Assembly (NCBI GenBank): GCA_963841945.1
Contig: CAWJFC010000001.1
Coordinates: forward strand, 124,001 to 188,000
DNA: 64,000 nt
DNA from: Acidiflorens sp963841945
GTDB lineage: Bacteria; Acidobacteriota; Terriglobia; Terriglobales; Acidobacteriaceae
Reading direction: 5' to 3'
A model generated the notes under the pieces. It was not told the DNA's origin and did not search any database. It saw only the letters and a program-made list of their open reading frames with translations. Shown here one piece after another: positions 1 through 9,232 of this stretch. Each line of letters begins with the position of its first letter. Positions within the stretch are counted from its first letter, which is position 1. The position numbers and the translations under genes are program-made.

Positions 1-872
1 ATATTTCGCCCGACTCTTCTTCTCACAAGCTCGCCCAGGCCGAACGCGGACGCGAAATTATCCTTCTCGACAGAAGCCGCAACTGGATTCAGGTTGAAGC
101 CCTCCTCGGTTACGCCAACAATCCCGATCCCGCCTTCATCGACGACGACGAGGAGCAGAATCGCAAGACCGTTACCGGCTGGGTTATGGACGCGGGCACG
201 GTGTGGGCGTCGACTCCAAATGGCGACCGCATAATTTTTGGCGCGGCCGTCGATGCCGAAGATGTCGCCAGCCAGCGTCACGGACGGCGCGGCGCGGCCC
301 AGGACGCTCTCCGCCTCTACCGTCGCGTCTACGACATTTTTCCCACCTCACCGCTCGCCGGTGAAGCTCTCTATCGCGCCGCCGACATCAAATGGCAGAT
401 CGACAAATCCGACCTGATGTCGCGCCCCTCCGCGCACGAAAAAGAGTCCTACTACCGCCAGGGCATCAACGAAGATCAGATGCATCTCGTGATGAAAAAA
501 TTTCCCGGCACCAAGTGGGCGGAACTCGCCAGCTTCCATCTGATCGACAACAAGCTCTGCGGAGACTGGCAAGGCTCCTCGAAGTGTCCGGACAAAGAAG
601 CGGACATTTACGAGAAGTACGTCAAAGAGCATCCGCAATCGCCCTCGGCGCCCGAGGCTTTATACAACGCGGTCTCGCGCCGCGCCGCGCTGATCGAAAT
701 TTACAAGACGGAAGACCAGCCGAAAAAATCCGACAAAAGTAAAGATGAGGCGATCGCGCTCGCGCAACAGCTCATCGCGCAGTACCCGCAAAGCGAATGG
801 TCGTCGCGCGGGCAAATGCTGCTCTACCTGATCCAGCAAGGCGTGCCGACCTACGGCAATGCAATAGAGTGA
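1..872 (+). CDS. SH3-like / TPR-type outer-membrane-associated protein, 5' truncated
   Basis: The frame is open from base 3, so the gene starts before the window; the first internal ATG at 186 is not the real start. The N-terminal part seen here (RSRNWIQVEALLG) looks like the end of a bacterial SH3-like domain. The rest has helical repeats with spaced P-x-S-x-x-A-x-x-A-L-Y motifs (FPTSPLAGEALY, HPQSPSAPEALY, YPQSEWSSRGQ), as in TPR/BamD-like tol-pal scaffolds. Role is inferred only as an envelope protein-interaction module; the specific partner is unknown. Confidence 0.75.
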   Translation, partial: ISPDSSSHKLAQAERGREIILLDRSRNWIQVEALLGYANNPDPAFIDDDEEQNRKTVTGWVMDAGTVWASTPNGDRIIFGAAVDAEDVASQRHGRRGAAQDALRLYRRVYDIFPTSPLAGEALYRAADIKWQIDKSDLMSRPSAHEKESYYRQGINEDQMHLVMKKFPGTKWAELASFHLIDNKLCGDWQGSSKCPDKEADIYEKYVKEHPQSPSAPEALYNAVSRRAALIEIYKTEDQPKKSDKSKDEAIALAQQLIAQYPQSEWSSRGQMLLYLIQQGVPTYGNAIE

Positions 873-878
873 GGTCGT

Positions 879-906
879 GTGGCGCGGACACTCCTGTCCG
901 CGTGTT
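879..906 (+). repeat. CGCGGACA hairpin repeat, copy 1
   Basis: Perfect 8-bp inverted repeat CGCGGACA (883-890) / TGTCCGCG (895-902) around the tetraloop CTCC, preceded by GTGTGG. Two related copies lie at 43414-43433 (opposite orientation) and 58684-58703. It sits directly after the stop codon of the first gene and before the ATG of the peptidase, so it is an intergenic REP-like element. Confidence 0.75.
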
Positions 907-983
907 TGCAGCGGAAAAACTCCAGGCACTGGACCCAGGCGATGAACAACGTGTTCGCCAAACCGGGCCTAAAATTGGTTCTT

Positions 984-2915
984 ATGAAAACAGAATTCTT
1001 CCAGCGTCTGGTTTTCGTGGTTTTATTCGTTGGCTTATTCGCGTCGCTCCCGGCGGCCGCTCAAAACGACGCGCCGTCAGAGCCGCTCATGATCGCGGTC
1101 ACCGATCCAACCGGAGCGATGGTTCCGCACGCGCTCATTGAGGTCTCACCCGCCCCCGCCAACGCGAAGGAAATGTACACCGGTCCGGATGGAAAGTTCA
1201 CTATTCATCTGACGCCCGGTACCTACGAGGTGTTCGTCACCGCGGCCGGATTCCGGCGCTGGACGCGACGGGTGGAGGTGCAAGCGGGCGCCAGCCAGAT
1301 GGTTGGAGTGAAGCTGAGTTTTGCCCCGAACAGCGGGCCCATCGCGGTCCAATGCGCGACACCAGACTGCACAACTCCAGCCAGCCAGGATTTCGACGGC
1401 CACTCCTGGTGGGAGCACATCAAATTTCTAGCCGACGACAAGCTCGAAGGCCGCGACACCGGCAGCCGCGGCGAGCGCGAGGCCGAGAAGTACGCTGTCG
1501 AGCAATTGAAGAAAGCGGGCGCGGAGCCGGCGGGCGTCGATGGTTTCTATCAGCCGGTCAAATTTGTTTCGCGGCGCATCGTCGAAAAGGATTCGAGCCT
1601 CACCCTCATCCGTGACGGCAAACGCGAGCCGCTCGTGCTGGGCGAGGACGCCAACATCAGCTCGCGCGTCATGCCCGCCCCTAAGGTCAAAGCGCAACTC
1701 GTTTTTGCCGGCTATGGACTCAAGGTTCCCGAAACCAGTTATGACGACTTCGCCGGAATCGACCTGCACGGCAAAATCGCCGTCATCCTCAGCGGCTCGC
1801 CATCGCAAATTCCGGGCGCGCTCGCCTCGCATTATCAGACCATGGCCGAGCGCTGGAAGTCGCTGCGCGCCGCGGGCGCTATCGGCGTGGTTTCGTTGAT
1901 CAATCCGGCCTCGATGGACATCCCATGGTCGCGCATCGCGCTCAACCGCAATCATCCTTCAATGGCCCTTGACTATCCCGAGTTCAACGAAACCAAAGGC
2001 GACCAATTAGCCGTCCTGGTGAATCCCGCCAGCGCGGAAAAACTCTTCGCCGGATCCGGCCACACCTTTGCGGAAATCGCCGCGCTCGGCAAAGATCGCC
2101 TGCCCATGCCGCACTTCGCGCTCGCCACGTTGCTCGAAGCAAAAACAAAGGTCGAGGTAACCAGGGTCGAGTCCGCGAATATTGTTGCCAAACTGCCCGG
2201 CAGCGATCCGGCGCTGAAAGACGAATACGTCGTTCTCTCGGCGCACATCGATCACATCGGCATCGGCGAGCCCATCAACGGCGACCGCATCTACAACGGG
2301 GCCATGGATAACGGCTCGGGCAGCGCGCTCGTGCTCGATATGGCGGAGAGTTTCAAAGAGCATCCCGAAAAGCTGCGGCGCTCGATCCTTCTGGTCCTCG
2401 TTACAGGAGAAGAAAAAGGCCTGCTCGGCTCGAAATACTTCGCGGCCCATCCCACCGTGCCGCCCAAGTCGATGGTGGCCGACATAAATGTCGACATGTT
2501 CCTCCCTATCGTCCCGCTCAAGGTGCTCACCGTCGAGGGCCTCGCGGAGTCCGACCTCGGCGACGAGGCCCGCGAGGTGGCGCAGTCGCTGGGCGTGAAG
2601 GTGCAGCCCGATCCCGAGCCGCTGCGCAACGTCTTTATCCGCAGCGATCAATACAACTTCATTCGCCACGGCGTGCCGTCCATCATGATGGATGTCGGCG
2701 CCGAGCCTGGCTCGCCCGAAACAAAGATATTCAAAGACTGGCTGACCATGCGCTATCACGCGCCCTCTGACGACGTGAATCAGCCGGTGGACCTTGCGAC
2801 CGCGGCCAGGTATGAAGAGATCGTGCGCGCTCTGCTGATCAAAGTCGCCAACGACTCCCAGCGCCCGCACTGGAAGTCAGACACCTTCTTCCGCCGCTTC
2901 GCGGAAGGAAATTAG
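984..2915 (+). CDS. M28 family zinc aminopeptidase, secreted, with carboxypeptidase-regulatory-like domain
   Basis: Predicted secreted metallopeptidase of about 643 residues. I chose the ATG at 984 because it begins a signal peptide (hydrophobic core, then AAAQ near residue 25); an upstream GTG at 879 would translate a repeat hairpin. Residues ~30-120 form a CarboxypepD_reg-like Ig fold, ~230-370 a PA-like insert, and ~400-640 the M28 catalytic domain. Expected zinc/catalytic residues are visible: H421, D442, E476/E477, D504 and H592 (YHAPSDD). It probably releases N-terminal residues from peptides outside the cytoplasm. Neighbours do not indicate a specific pathway. Confidence 0.9.
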   Translation: MKTEFFQRLVFVVLFVGLFASLPAAAQNDAPSEPLMIAVTDPTGAMVPHALIEVSPAPANAKEMYTGPDGKFTIHLTPGTYEVFVTAAGFRRWTRRVEVQAGASQMVGVKLSFAPNSGPIAVQCATPDCTTPASQDFDGHSWWEHIKFLADDKLEGRDTGSRGEREAEKYAVEQLKKAGAEPAGVDGFYQPVKFVSRRIVEKDSSLTLIRDGKREPLVLGEDANISSRVMPAPKVKAQLVFAGYGLKVPETSYDDFAGIDLHGKIAVILSGSPSQIPGALASHYQTMAERWKSLRAAGAIGVVSLINPASMDIPWSRIALNRNHPSMALDYPEFNETKGDQLAVLVNPASAEKLFAGSGHTFAEIAALGKDRLPMPHFALATLLEAKTKVEVTRVESANIVAKLPGSDPALKDEYVVLSAHIDHIGIGEPINGDRIYNGAMDNGSGSALVLDMAESFKEHPEKLRRSILLVLVTGEEKGLLGSKYFAAHPTVPPKSMVADINVDMFLPIVPLKVLTVEGLAESDLGDEAREVAQSLGVKVQPDPEPLRNVFIRSDQYNFIRHGVPSIMMDVGAEPGSPETKIFKDWLTMRYHAPSDDVNQPVDLATAARYEEIVRALLIKVANDSQRPHWKSDTFFRRFAEGN

Positions 2916-3204
2916 CGAATACCCTAACGGGACGCCGGCGCGGAAGACTCGCAGAAACGTTCCATAGTCGGTTCTTGGCCAGTCGTTTGTGTTCTCCGGC
3001 GGCTCCCTGCCTCCGCGGCGACGAACGCACATAGTGCGCTGGAAAGATCGTGCCGCTCGAAGGCAAAACGGCTCACTTCGCAGCAAATCTGGACGTAAGA
3101 TATTTATTTATCAATAAGATACAAGCAAAATCACCCTGAAACCACCGCAGAATCTACTCTAAGTGACTGATTCTAATATATCTTACGGTTAAGTCCTTAT
3201 TCGT

Positions 3205-3269
3205 CAAAGATCTGGCGGGATTCGGTCGCTAAGTTGTTGATTCGAAAAGATCGGATTAAAGGGGGGGTA
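3205..3269 (+). repeat. G-tract intergenic element, copy A
   Basis: Shares GGCGGGA, GTCGCTAAG, TGATTC and a terminal run of seven G with copies at 28709-28780 (+) and 37975-38045 (-). The three are similar in length and in the order of blocks. Function unknown. Confidence 0.65.
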
Positions 3270-3318
3270 ATTACTGCTGAGTAAACATCCCGCCAAAATC
3301 CGCCACCGCTTGCTCTGA

Positions 3319-3415
3319 ATTCCAGGCGGATTCGATTCCAGGCGGATTCGATCCCAGATAAGTTGCATCCCAAGCAAGCTGGATCCTAAGGTAAGTTGGA
3401 TCCTGGGCAAGCTTG
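3319..3415 (+). repeat. 16-bp tandem repeat, six units
   Basis: Six back-to-back units starting at 3319, 3335, 3351, 3367, 3383 (17 bp) and 3400. The first two are identical (ATTCCAGGCGGATTCG). The later ones drift to ATCCCA/ATCCT starts with an AAGTTG or AAGCTTG tail. The units are contiguous, so this is a minisatellite rather than a CRISPR. Confidence 0.7.
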
Positions 3416-3561
3416 TTGTGGACGGTCCCATGCGGATCGGCTCATTTTTGGCGCACATCACTTTGGGCATCGTTCACTCGCGTATCTACCTTCCTAACTT
3501 CCCCGTAACAGAATTCTGCGATACTGAGCTTTCACTAATCCTGCACGGCGATTGAGGGAAC

Positions 3562-4461
3562 TTGAGCGATTATCTTGTCTCTGTTTTGCTCGGAATTGTA
3601 GAAGGGCTCACTGAGTTTCTGCCCGTAAGTTCCACCGCCCATCTGCGTATCTCTGAGGTGCTGATGCATGTGCCGCTCTCCAGCGGCTACTGGAAGATGT
3701 ATTCCATCGTCATCCAGTTGGGCGCGATTCTTGTGCTGCCCATTTATTTTCGTTCGCACATCGCCAAGTTGATTTCAACCTGGCCGCAGGGCGAGAAGCG
3801 CGATTGCGATTACCTCACGCATCCTCTCAGCCTGGTAATGATCGCGTTCGTCATCACCGCCGGTCCGTCGTATCTGCTGACCAAGGTGATCGGCAAGAAC
3901 CTCGAAAGTCTCTACGTGATGGGCGCGGCGCTCCTGATCGGTGGCATCGTCATGTGGGTGATCGACGCCATGAAAGCTCCGTGGGAAAAGGCTGGGCCGG
4001 ACACACCCGGATCGCCCATCCATACCTGGAAGATGGACGATATTCATGGCGGACAGGCGATCTGGATTGGAGCCTGCCAGATTCTCTCGGCAGTGTTCCC
4101 AGGATCCTCGCGCTCAATGTGCACGATTGCCGCAGGACAGGTCGCGGGGATGTCGCGGGCGGCGGCGCTGGAGTTTTCGTTCTTCCTCTCGATGCCCACG
4201 ATGGCAATGGCTACGCTTTATACGCTGTACAAATCGCTGCGCGGGAAAGACGAGGCAAATCCCATCGGCGTCGCCGAGATCACCAGTCATCAGTGGGTAG
4301 TCCTCGCCATCGGATTCGTGGTCAGCTTCATCGTCGCCTATGGCGCGGTGGCGTGGTTCATGGCGTGGGTGCGGAAACGCGGCTTCGCGCCCTTCGCGGT
4401 CTACCGCATCATTCTCGGCGCGATCGTGCTGGCCTATGCGGCGGGGATGATCGGACATTAG
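3562..4461 (+). CDS. uppP: Undecaprenyl-diphosphatase (BacA/UppP)
   Basis: Integral membrane phosphatase that dephosphorylates undecaprenyl diphosphate so the lipid carrier can be reused for peptidoglycan and polysaccharide synthesis. The 299-residue length fits the family. The hallmark motifs are present: EGLTEFLPVSSTAHL near the N-terminus and PGSSRSM in the second half, with about eight hydrophobic segments. The start is a TTG preceded by GAGGGA; no better ATG matches the conserved N-terminus. The gene stands alone, far from the polysaccharide locus that would use its product. Confidence 0.95.
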   Translation: MSDYLVSVLLGIVEGLTEFLPVSSTAHLRISEVLMHVPLSSGYWKMYSIVIQLGAILVLPIYFRSHIAKLISTWPQGEKRDCDYLTHPLSLVMIAFVITAGPSYLLTKVIGKNLESLYVMGAALLIGGIVMWVIDAMKAPWEKAGPDTPGSPIHTWKMDDIHGGQAIWIGACQILSAVFPGSSRSMCTIAAGQVAGMSRAAALEFSFFLSMPTMAMATLYTLYKSLRGKDEANPIGVAEITSHQWVVLAIGFVVSFIVAYGAVAWFMAWVRKRGFAPFAVYRIILGAIVLAYAAGMIGH

Positions 4462-4575
4462 GATCTCTGTTGTCGCGCTCGGTTTGTCGAGCTTGGGTTG
4501 ATTCCGGGTACTTCGGGAATCGCGCCTCTCGGACAAAGCTTCGCACGCGTTAAAGTGACGTTATACGATTGCACC

Positions 4576-5127
4576 ATGCGAACCCTTAGGATCTGCGCGG
4601 CGTTTCTGTTAGTCGTCTCATCTTCCGGCGTTCTGGCTCAGAGCCTGCCGGACGCGAATCGGGTTCTGGCTCAGGCTGAGGCGCAAGCCGGCGAACAGCA
4701 GAAGAGTGTCCTGGTCGTCTTCGGCGCTTCCTGGTGCAAGTACTGCCATCTGTTCGAGAAGTTTCTCTCGTCTCCTGAGATCCAGCCGATCATTGAGAAG
4801 CATTTTATCGTCACCCATCTCGGCGTCTATGAGGAACTGGGCAAGCATCCGGATCTGAATAATCCGAGGAGCGACAAACTGGTGCGGGAGTTCGGCGACG
4901 CGGACGTCGGCGGTCTCCCTTTCATCGTCTTCCTCAACCCCAAAGGCCAGACGATCGTCACTTCCAACCGTCCCAGCAAGAAGAAGGCGGCGGGCGAAAA
5001 CATCGGGTATCCCTCGGCGCCCGAGGAGATCGACTGGTTCATGGTGATGATCCGGAAGGCCGCGCCCACGCTGTCCGAGGCGGATGCCGGCACGGTCGAA
5101 CGCTGGCTGCGCAAGGCAGCGTCGTAG
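4576..5127 (+). CDS. Secreted thioredoxin-fold protein (CxxC)
   Basis: 183 residues with an N-terminal signal peptide ending near VLAQ. The ATG at 4576 starts that peptide; upstream in-frame codons are unlikely. The redox motif W-C54-K-Y-C57-H follows FGAS, and VGGLPFIVFL is the cis-proline strand, both typical of thioredoxin-like periplasmic proteins of the DUF255/Thioredoxin_7 kind. It probably performs disulfide reduction or exchange outside the cytoplasm. The lysine-rich PSKKKAAGEN stretch is an insertion. The substrate is unknown. Confidence 0.85.
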   Translation: MRTLRICAAFLLVVSSSGVLAQSLPDANRVLAQAEAQAGEQQKSVLVVFGASWCKYCHLFEKFLSSPEIQPIIEKHFIVTHLGVYEELGKHPDLNNPRSDKLVREFGDADVGGLPFIVFLNPKGQTIVTSNRPSKKKAAGENIGYPSAPEEIDWFMVMIRKAAPTLSEADAGTVERWLRKAAS

Positions 5128-5285
5128 GAACCTGCTTTTGATTCTTCGACCTGCGGGACGCCGTACCCAACTCGCCAACCCCGACCTTTTCGCCGGTTGT
5201 TTCGGCCTCCGAATTCTTGTCATAATTATCAGGCTCTGGCCGACGTCTCGGTCTCGCGCTTTTCGTGCGGGGCTGGCGCTGCCAC

Positions 5286-7781
5286 ATGACATTTTTCTCG
5301 AAAATTTTTGCGCCCGGCAAAAACCGTCGGCTCAATGAGCTGATCGGATTTCTGCTGTGCGTCTCCGCGCTTCTCCTTTTCCTCGCGTTGGCCTCGTATT
5401 CGCCGCTCGATCCCTCACTGAACAGCGCCTCGATCCTTACCGGATCGCATGCCGCGCGCAACTGGGTCGGCATTCTGGGCGCTTATCTTTCCGATGTTGT
5501 GCTGCAGTTTCTTGGCATCGGTTCGTTTCTGCTGCCGGTTTTTCTCTTCATGATGGGCGTGCGCTGGTTCCGCTCGCGGGCAGTGCAGGCTCCCGTCGCC
5601 AAAACTTTGGGAGCGATCTGGCTGCTGATGTTCGTTCCAGCGTTGCTGGCCATTTTGCCGGGGCATCTCCGCTGGATGGGCGCGATTCCGATCGAGGGGC
5701 TCGCCGGGCGGATCCTCGGCGATGTCCTGATCCACTACTTGAACGTCGCCGGCGCTTACATTGTTTGCACTACGGTTCTGGCGGTTGCGCTTTATCTGAC
5801 AACCGCGTTTTCGTTCTCCGCGATTCAGGTTTGGGCTCCAACGCGCTTTGCCTTCTTCATCGCGCTGCGCGAGCGCTGGAGAGACTGGCAAGAGGAGCGG
5901 GAGCGGGCTCGTCAGCAGAAGGAACTGGAGAAGCGCCGCGCTGAGAAGCCGGTAGTCACCGCGCAACTCGTTCCAGCGCGCGCGCAGGTGCGAAATGAAG
6001 CGTCACGGAACGAAGCGGCGCGGACAGATTCGCACTCCGAAATGCGCAATGACGAGATTGCCCTCGTGCCAACGCAGGGATCGAAGTCTGCGCCGCGCAC
6101 CGGCATAGAGCGTATGGCGGAGGAGGACGAGGCGGCATTTGGTCCCGGAGAGGCATCACGCTCCGCGCAAACGCTGTCACGGCCGGCTTCGATACCGGGC
6201 GTGGAAGATTCCGGCATCGACACCGAGGAAGCCGCTGACATCGAAGTCACCGGCCGCGCCGACAGCGAGCGCAAGCCGAAGACGACCATGCCGAAGATCG
6301 CCGGCAGCTACAAGCTCCCGCCTTCCAGCCTGCTCCATCGCGCCGACGAGCAGCAGGCAGTTCATGAAGACGAGCTCAAGCTGCTGGCCCAGGTCTTGAC
6401 CGACCGGTATGCCGAGTTCGACGTCCACGGGCAGGTCACGCAGATCAATCCTGGTCCCGTGGTCACGACCTTCGAGTACAAGCCGGAGGCGGGCATCAAG
6501 TACAGCCGCATCACCGGGCTCACCGACGACCTGTGTCTTGCGCTGCGCGCGGAGAGCATTCTGGTGGAGCGCATGCCCGGCAAGAGCACGGTCGGAATTC
6601 AGGTGCCGAATCGCGAGCGCGAGATCATCTGGCTGCGCGAGAACATCGAGTCGCAGGAGTTCCTCGGCTCGAAGTCGAAGCTGACGCTGGCCATGGGCAA
6701 GGACATTAACGGCCGCCTCGCGGTCGCCGACCTCGCCGGCATGCCGCACTTGCTGATTGCCGGTTCGACCGGAACAGGCAAGAGCGTGGCCATCAATGCC
6801 ATGATCATGTCGATCCTCTATAAGTCGACACCCGATCAGGTACGGCTTGTGTTGGTCGATCCCAAGCGGCTGGAGCTCGGCAACTACGAAGGCGTGCCGC
6901 ATCTTTATACCCCCATCATCACTGAGCCCAAGCTGGCGGCAAATGCCCTGCGCAACGCTGTCCGCGAAATGGAGCGGCGTCTGAAGCTGCTGGCCGCCAA
7001 GGGCGTGCGCAATATCGCCAGCTACAACGCGCTCTTCGACGACACGCCGAGCCTGTTCGCAAATGAGCAGGGTGAAGACGGGCCGATCCCTTACATCGTG
7101 ATCATCATCGACGAACTTGCTGACCTGATGATGCTCGATGGCCACAACGTGGAAGAATCAATTACGCGTCTCGCACAGATGGCACGCGCGGTTGGCATTC
7201 ATCTGGTGCTGGCGACGCAGCGGCCCTCGGTTGACGTGATTACCGGTCTGATCAAGGCGAACTTCCCGGCGCGCGTCTCTTTCCGCGTCGCGACCAAGGT
7301 TGACTCACGCACGATTCTGGACGCCAACGGCGCCGAGTCGCTGCTGGGGCGCGGCGACATGTTGTATCTGCCTTCGGGATCGGCGCGCGTGCACCGGCTG
7401 CACGCTCCGTATGTGACCGAAAAGGAAATTGCGGCGGTGGTCGAGTTCTGGAAGACGCAGGGACTGGCGCAGTACCAGCAGCATTTCCTGGAGACTCCGC
7501 AAGAAGAGCGCGAGACTAAGATCGATGCGGCAACCGGGGAAGAGATTCCGGAGGACGAGAACGATCCGCTATTTAATGATGCGGTGCGGCTGGTGATTGA
7601 GTTCGGGAAGGCCTCCACTTCCCTACTCCAGCGGCGGCTGCGCATCGGCTACGGGCGGGCAGCGCACCTGATCGACCTGATGGAGCGCGACGGGATCGTG
7701 GGCGCGGCGGATGGGCCAAAGCCGCGCGAGGTGCTGAAGCGGCCGGACTGGTTGTCGGAAGTCGAAGAGTCGATGCGGTAG
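5286..7781 (+). CDS. ftsK: DNA translocase FtsK
   Basis: Septal DNA pump that moves and resolves chromosomes at division. About 831 residues from the ATG at 5286; a GTG at 5265 in frame is an alternative. The N-terminal ~190 residues carry four or five membrane helices. A charged low-complexity linker spans ~200-340. The motor domain has Walker A GSTGTGKS (G493 on) and Walker B VIIIDELADLMM, and the C-terminal ~65 residues form the winged-helix gamma domain (ASTSLLQRRLRIGYGRAAHLID). All expected parts are intact. Confidence 0.95.
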   Translation: MTFFSKIFAPGKNRRLNELIGFLLCVSALLLFLALASYSPLDPSLNSASILTGSHAARNWVGILGAYLSDVVLQFLGIGSFLLPVFLFMMGVRWFRSRAVQAPVAKTLGAIWLLMFVPALLAILPGHLRWMGAIPIEGLAGRILGDVLIHYLNVAGAYIVCTTVLAVALYLTTAFSFSAIQVWAPTRFAFFIALRERWRDWQEERERARQQKELEKRRAEKPVVTAQLVPARAQVRNEASRNEAARTDSHSEMRNDEIALVPTQGSKSAPRTGIERMAEEDEAAFGPGEASRSAQTLSRPASIPGVEDSGIDTEEAADIEVTGRADSERKPKTTMPKIAGSYKLPPSSLLHRADEQQAVHEDELKLLAQVLTDRYAEFDVHGQVTQINPGPVVTTFEYKPEAGIKYSRITGLTDDLCLALRAESILVERMPGKSTVGIQVPNREREIIWLRENIESQEFLGSKSKLTLAMGKDINGRLAVADLAGMPHLLIAGSTGTGKSVAINAMIMSILYKSTPDQVRLVLVDPKRLELGNYEGVPHLYTPIITEPKLAANALRNAVREMERRLKLLAAKGVRNIASYNALFDDTPSLFANEQGEDGPIPYIVIIIDELADLMMLDGHNVEESITRLAQMARAVGIHLVLATQRPSVDVITGLIKANFPARVSFRVATKVDSRTILDANGAESLLGRGDMLYLPSGSARVHRLHAPYVTEKEIAAVVEFWKTQGLAQYQQHFLETPQEERETKIDAATGEEIPEDENDPLFNDAVRLVIEFGKASTSLLQRRLRIGYGRAAHLIDLMERDGIVGAADGPKPREVLKRPDWLSEVEESMR

Positions 7782-7847
7782 AGTTCTTTCTCGGCAGACC
7801 TTTCACGCAGACCCACACCTCGAAAAAATTCCTGCGAAAATAAGGCC

Positions 7848-8261
7848 ATGAAATTTCATACCGAATACATCACCGTCCACACCAAGACCAAGCGCGCCTA
7901 CGTGCGCATCACGCCACAGGTAGAAGCCGCGCTCGAGAAGTCTGGAATAAAGGATGGCATGATCCTGGTCTCCGCCATGCACATCACCGCCGGTGTTTAT
8001 GTGAATGATGACGAGAGCGGACTGATCGAAGACATTGACACATGGCTCGAAAAGCTGGCTCCATTCAACCGCGACTACCAGCATCACCAGACGGGCGAGG
8101 ACAATGGCGACGCGCATTTGAAGGCACTGCTGATACATCACGAGGTGATTGTGCCGGTCACCAAGGGGCGGCTGGATTTTGGACGGTGGCAGCAGATTTT
8201 TTATGCCGAGTTCGATGGCCAGCGCGACAAGAGAATCCTGATTAAAGTGATGGGGGAATAG
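7848..8261 (+). CDS. YjbQ family protein (UPF0047), secondary thiamine-phosphate synthase type
   Basis: 137 residues matching the YjbQ/UPF0047 fold throughout. Conserved features seen are GMILVSAMHITAGVYVNDDE, HHQTGEDNGDAHLKALLIHHEVIVPV and the C-terminal GRWQQIFYAEFDG. Family members complement thiamine-phosphate synthase mutants weakly; the true substrate is unsettled. The gene is 66 bp after ftsK and is probably an independent housekeeping gene. Confidence 0.9.
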   Translation: MKFHTEYITVHTKTKRAYVRITPQVEAALEKSGIKDGMILVSAMHITAGVYVNDDESGLIEDIDTWLEKLAPFNRDYQHHQTGEDNGDAHLKALLIHHEVIVPVTKGRLDFGRWQQIFYAEFDGQRDKRILIKVMGE

Positions 8262-8343
8262 TTGCGAAGAATAGTTGCGCCGATTTCGGCCGGCTTGATT
8301 TATCCTCATAGCTCGCGCACGGGGCAACGACCGATCGCGTCGC

Positions 8344-8931
8344 GTGAAATCCGATTCTGACATGAGGCTCAACCAGGACTCCGACGATATGACTGAAGAA
8401 CTGCAGGAATTGCACGAACACGCCGAACATGCCCGGGAGCATCCCGACCTGGCGCCCGTCACGATCACGATGGCTATTCTGGCCGTACTGGTAGCGACGG
8501 TTTCGCTGCTGGGCCATCGCGCGCATACCGAAGAGGTCATCCTGCAAAACAAGGTCACCGACCAGTGGAGCTACTACCAGGCCAAAAAGGGCCGACAGCA
8601 CATGGATGAACTGTTCGCCGACCTGGCCGGCGTGGTTACCAGCAAGGACGGAGAGGCGACGGCCAAGCTGCAAGAGAAAGCGCGCACCGAAGCCGACCGC
8701 TATAAAGAAGATCAGAAAGAGTTGGAGAAAAAAGGCCACGAACTCGAAGACGAATTCGGGCTCACCAACCGCAAGGCGGACCGCTTCGATCTCGGCGAAG
8801 TGTTCCTGGAAGTCGCGCTCGTCATCACCTCGATCACCCTGCTCTCGCAGCGAAAAATCTTCTGGCATTTGGGATTGATCATTGCCGTCATGGGGTGCGC
8901 AATCGCCGGTTCCGTGTGGATGCTGAAGTAG
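8344..8931 (+). CDS. DUF4337 family membrane protein
   Basis: 195 residues from a GTG at 8344; in-frame ATGs at 8362 and 8389 are possible starts. A histidine- and glutamate-rich N-terminus is followed by a membrane helix (MAILAVLVATVSLLG), a coiled-coil-prone charged stretch (~75-150) and two C-terminal helices. Layout and the motif VTDQWSYYQAKKGRQH match DUF4337, whose function is unknown. Confidence 0.8.
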   Translation: MKSDSDMRLNQDSDDMTEELQELHEHAEHAREHPDLAPVTITMAILAVLVATVSLLGHRAHTEEVILQNKVTDQWSYYQAKKGRQHMDELFADLAGVVTSKDGEATAKLQEKARTEADRYKEDQKELEKKGHELEDEFGLTNRKADRFDLGEVFLEVALVITSITLLSQRKIFWHLGLIIAVMGCAIAGSVWMLK

Positions 8932-9232
8932 GTTGGCTTGACTCGCAGGCCACATCGGGCCGTTATGCCGGGGATGTGAAATCGAGATATAAGGAAGTTA
9001 CTTTTTTTGCGGCTGCGAGTTGATTGCGGCTTCCGCGCCGCCCCGCCTGCTCCATTCACCCACAAATAACTTGACACTCTTACCCTTCTGGCATAGAAAG
9101 TTTCGTTGTTCTGCTTCGAGTTAGAAGGCCGGAACCGGGCGCTGGCCGCCCGGAGCCGTAGCCTGCTCCATTGCACGCGCTCCACCACAAGCGTTCAAGT
9201 CTACTAACATCTCGCCATTCCAAGGAGTTCGT
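8932..9232. other. Intergenic region with promoter and 5' UTR of the beta-helix protein gene
   Basis: 301 bases without a gene. They hold a sigma-70-like promoter (9071-9099), a GC-rich hairpin in the predicted leader and a ribosome binding site AAGGAG at about 9220. Confidence 0.5.
9071..9099 (+). promoter_or_regulatory. Sigma-70-type promoter candidate
   Basis: Perfect -35 TTGACA (9071-9076), 17-bp spacer and a weak -10 TAGAAA (9094-9099). The predicted leader of about 127 nt holds a strong stem CCGGGCG (9135-9141) / CGCCCGG (9147-9153) upstream of the start at 9233. Confidence 0.55.

Larger units (their letters stand above)
2916..3561. other. Non-coding region with repeats, upstream of uppP
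   Basis: 646 bases without a supported gene. It turns AT-rich from about 3090 on. It contains a G-tract repeat element (3205-3269), a partial copy of its core (around 3151-3174, CTAAGTGACTGATTCTAATA) and six contiguous ~16-bp tandem units (3319-3415). No clear terminator or promoter was recognised. Confidence 0.6.

Noticed and set aside
2007..2870. 287-aa minus-strand frame within the M28 peptidase
   Set aside because: Shadow; the peptidase frame carries the catalytic residues.
3319..3415. CRISPR array
   Set aside because: Repeats are contiguous with no spacers and no cas genes are present.
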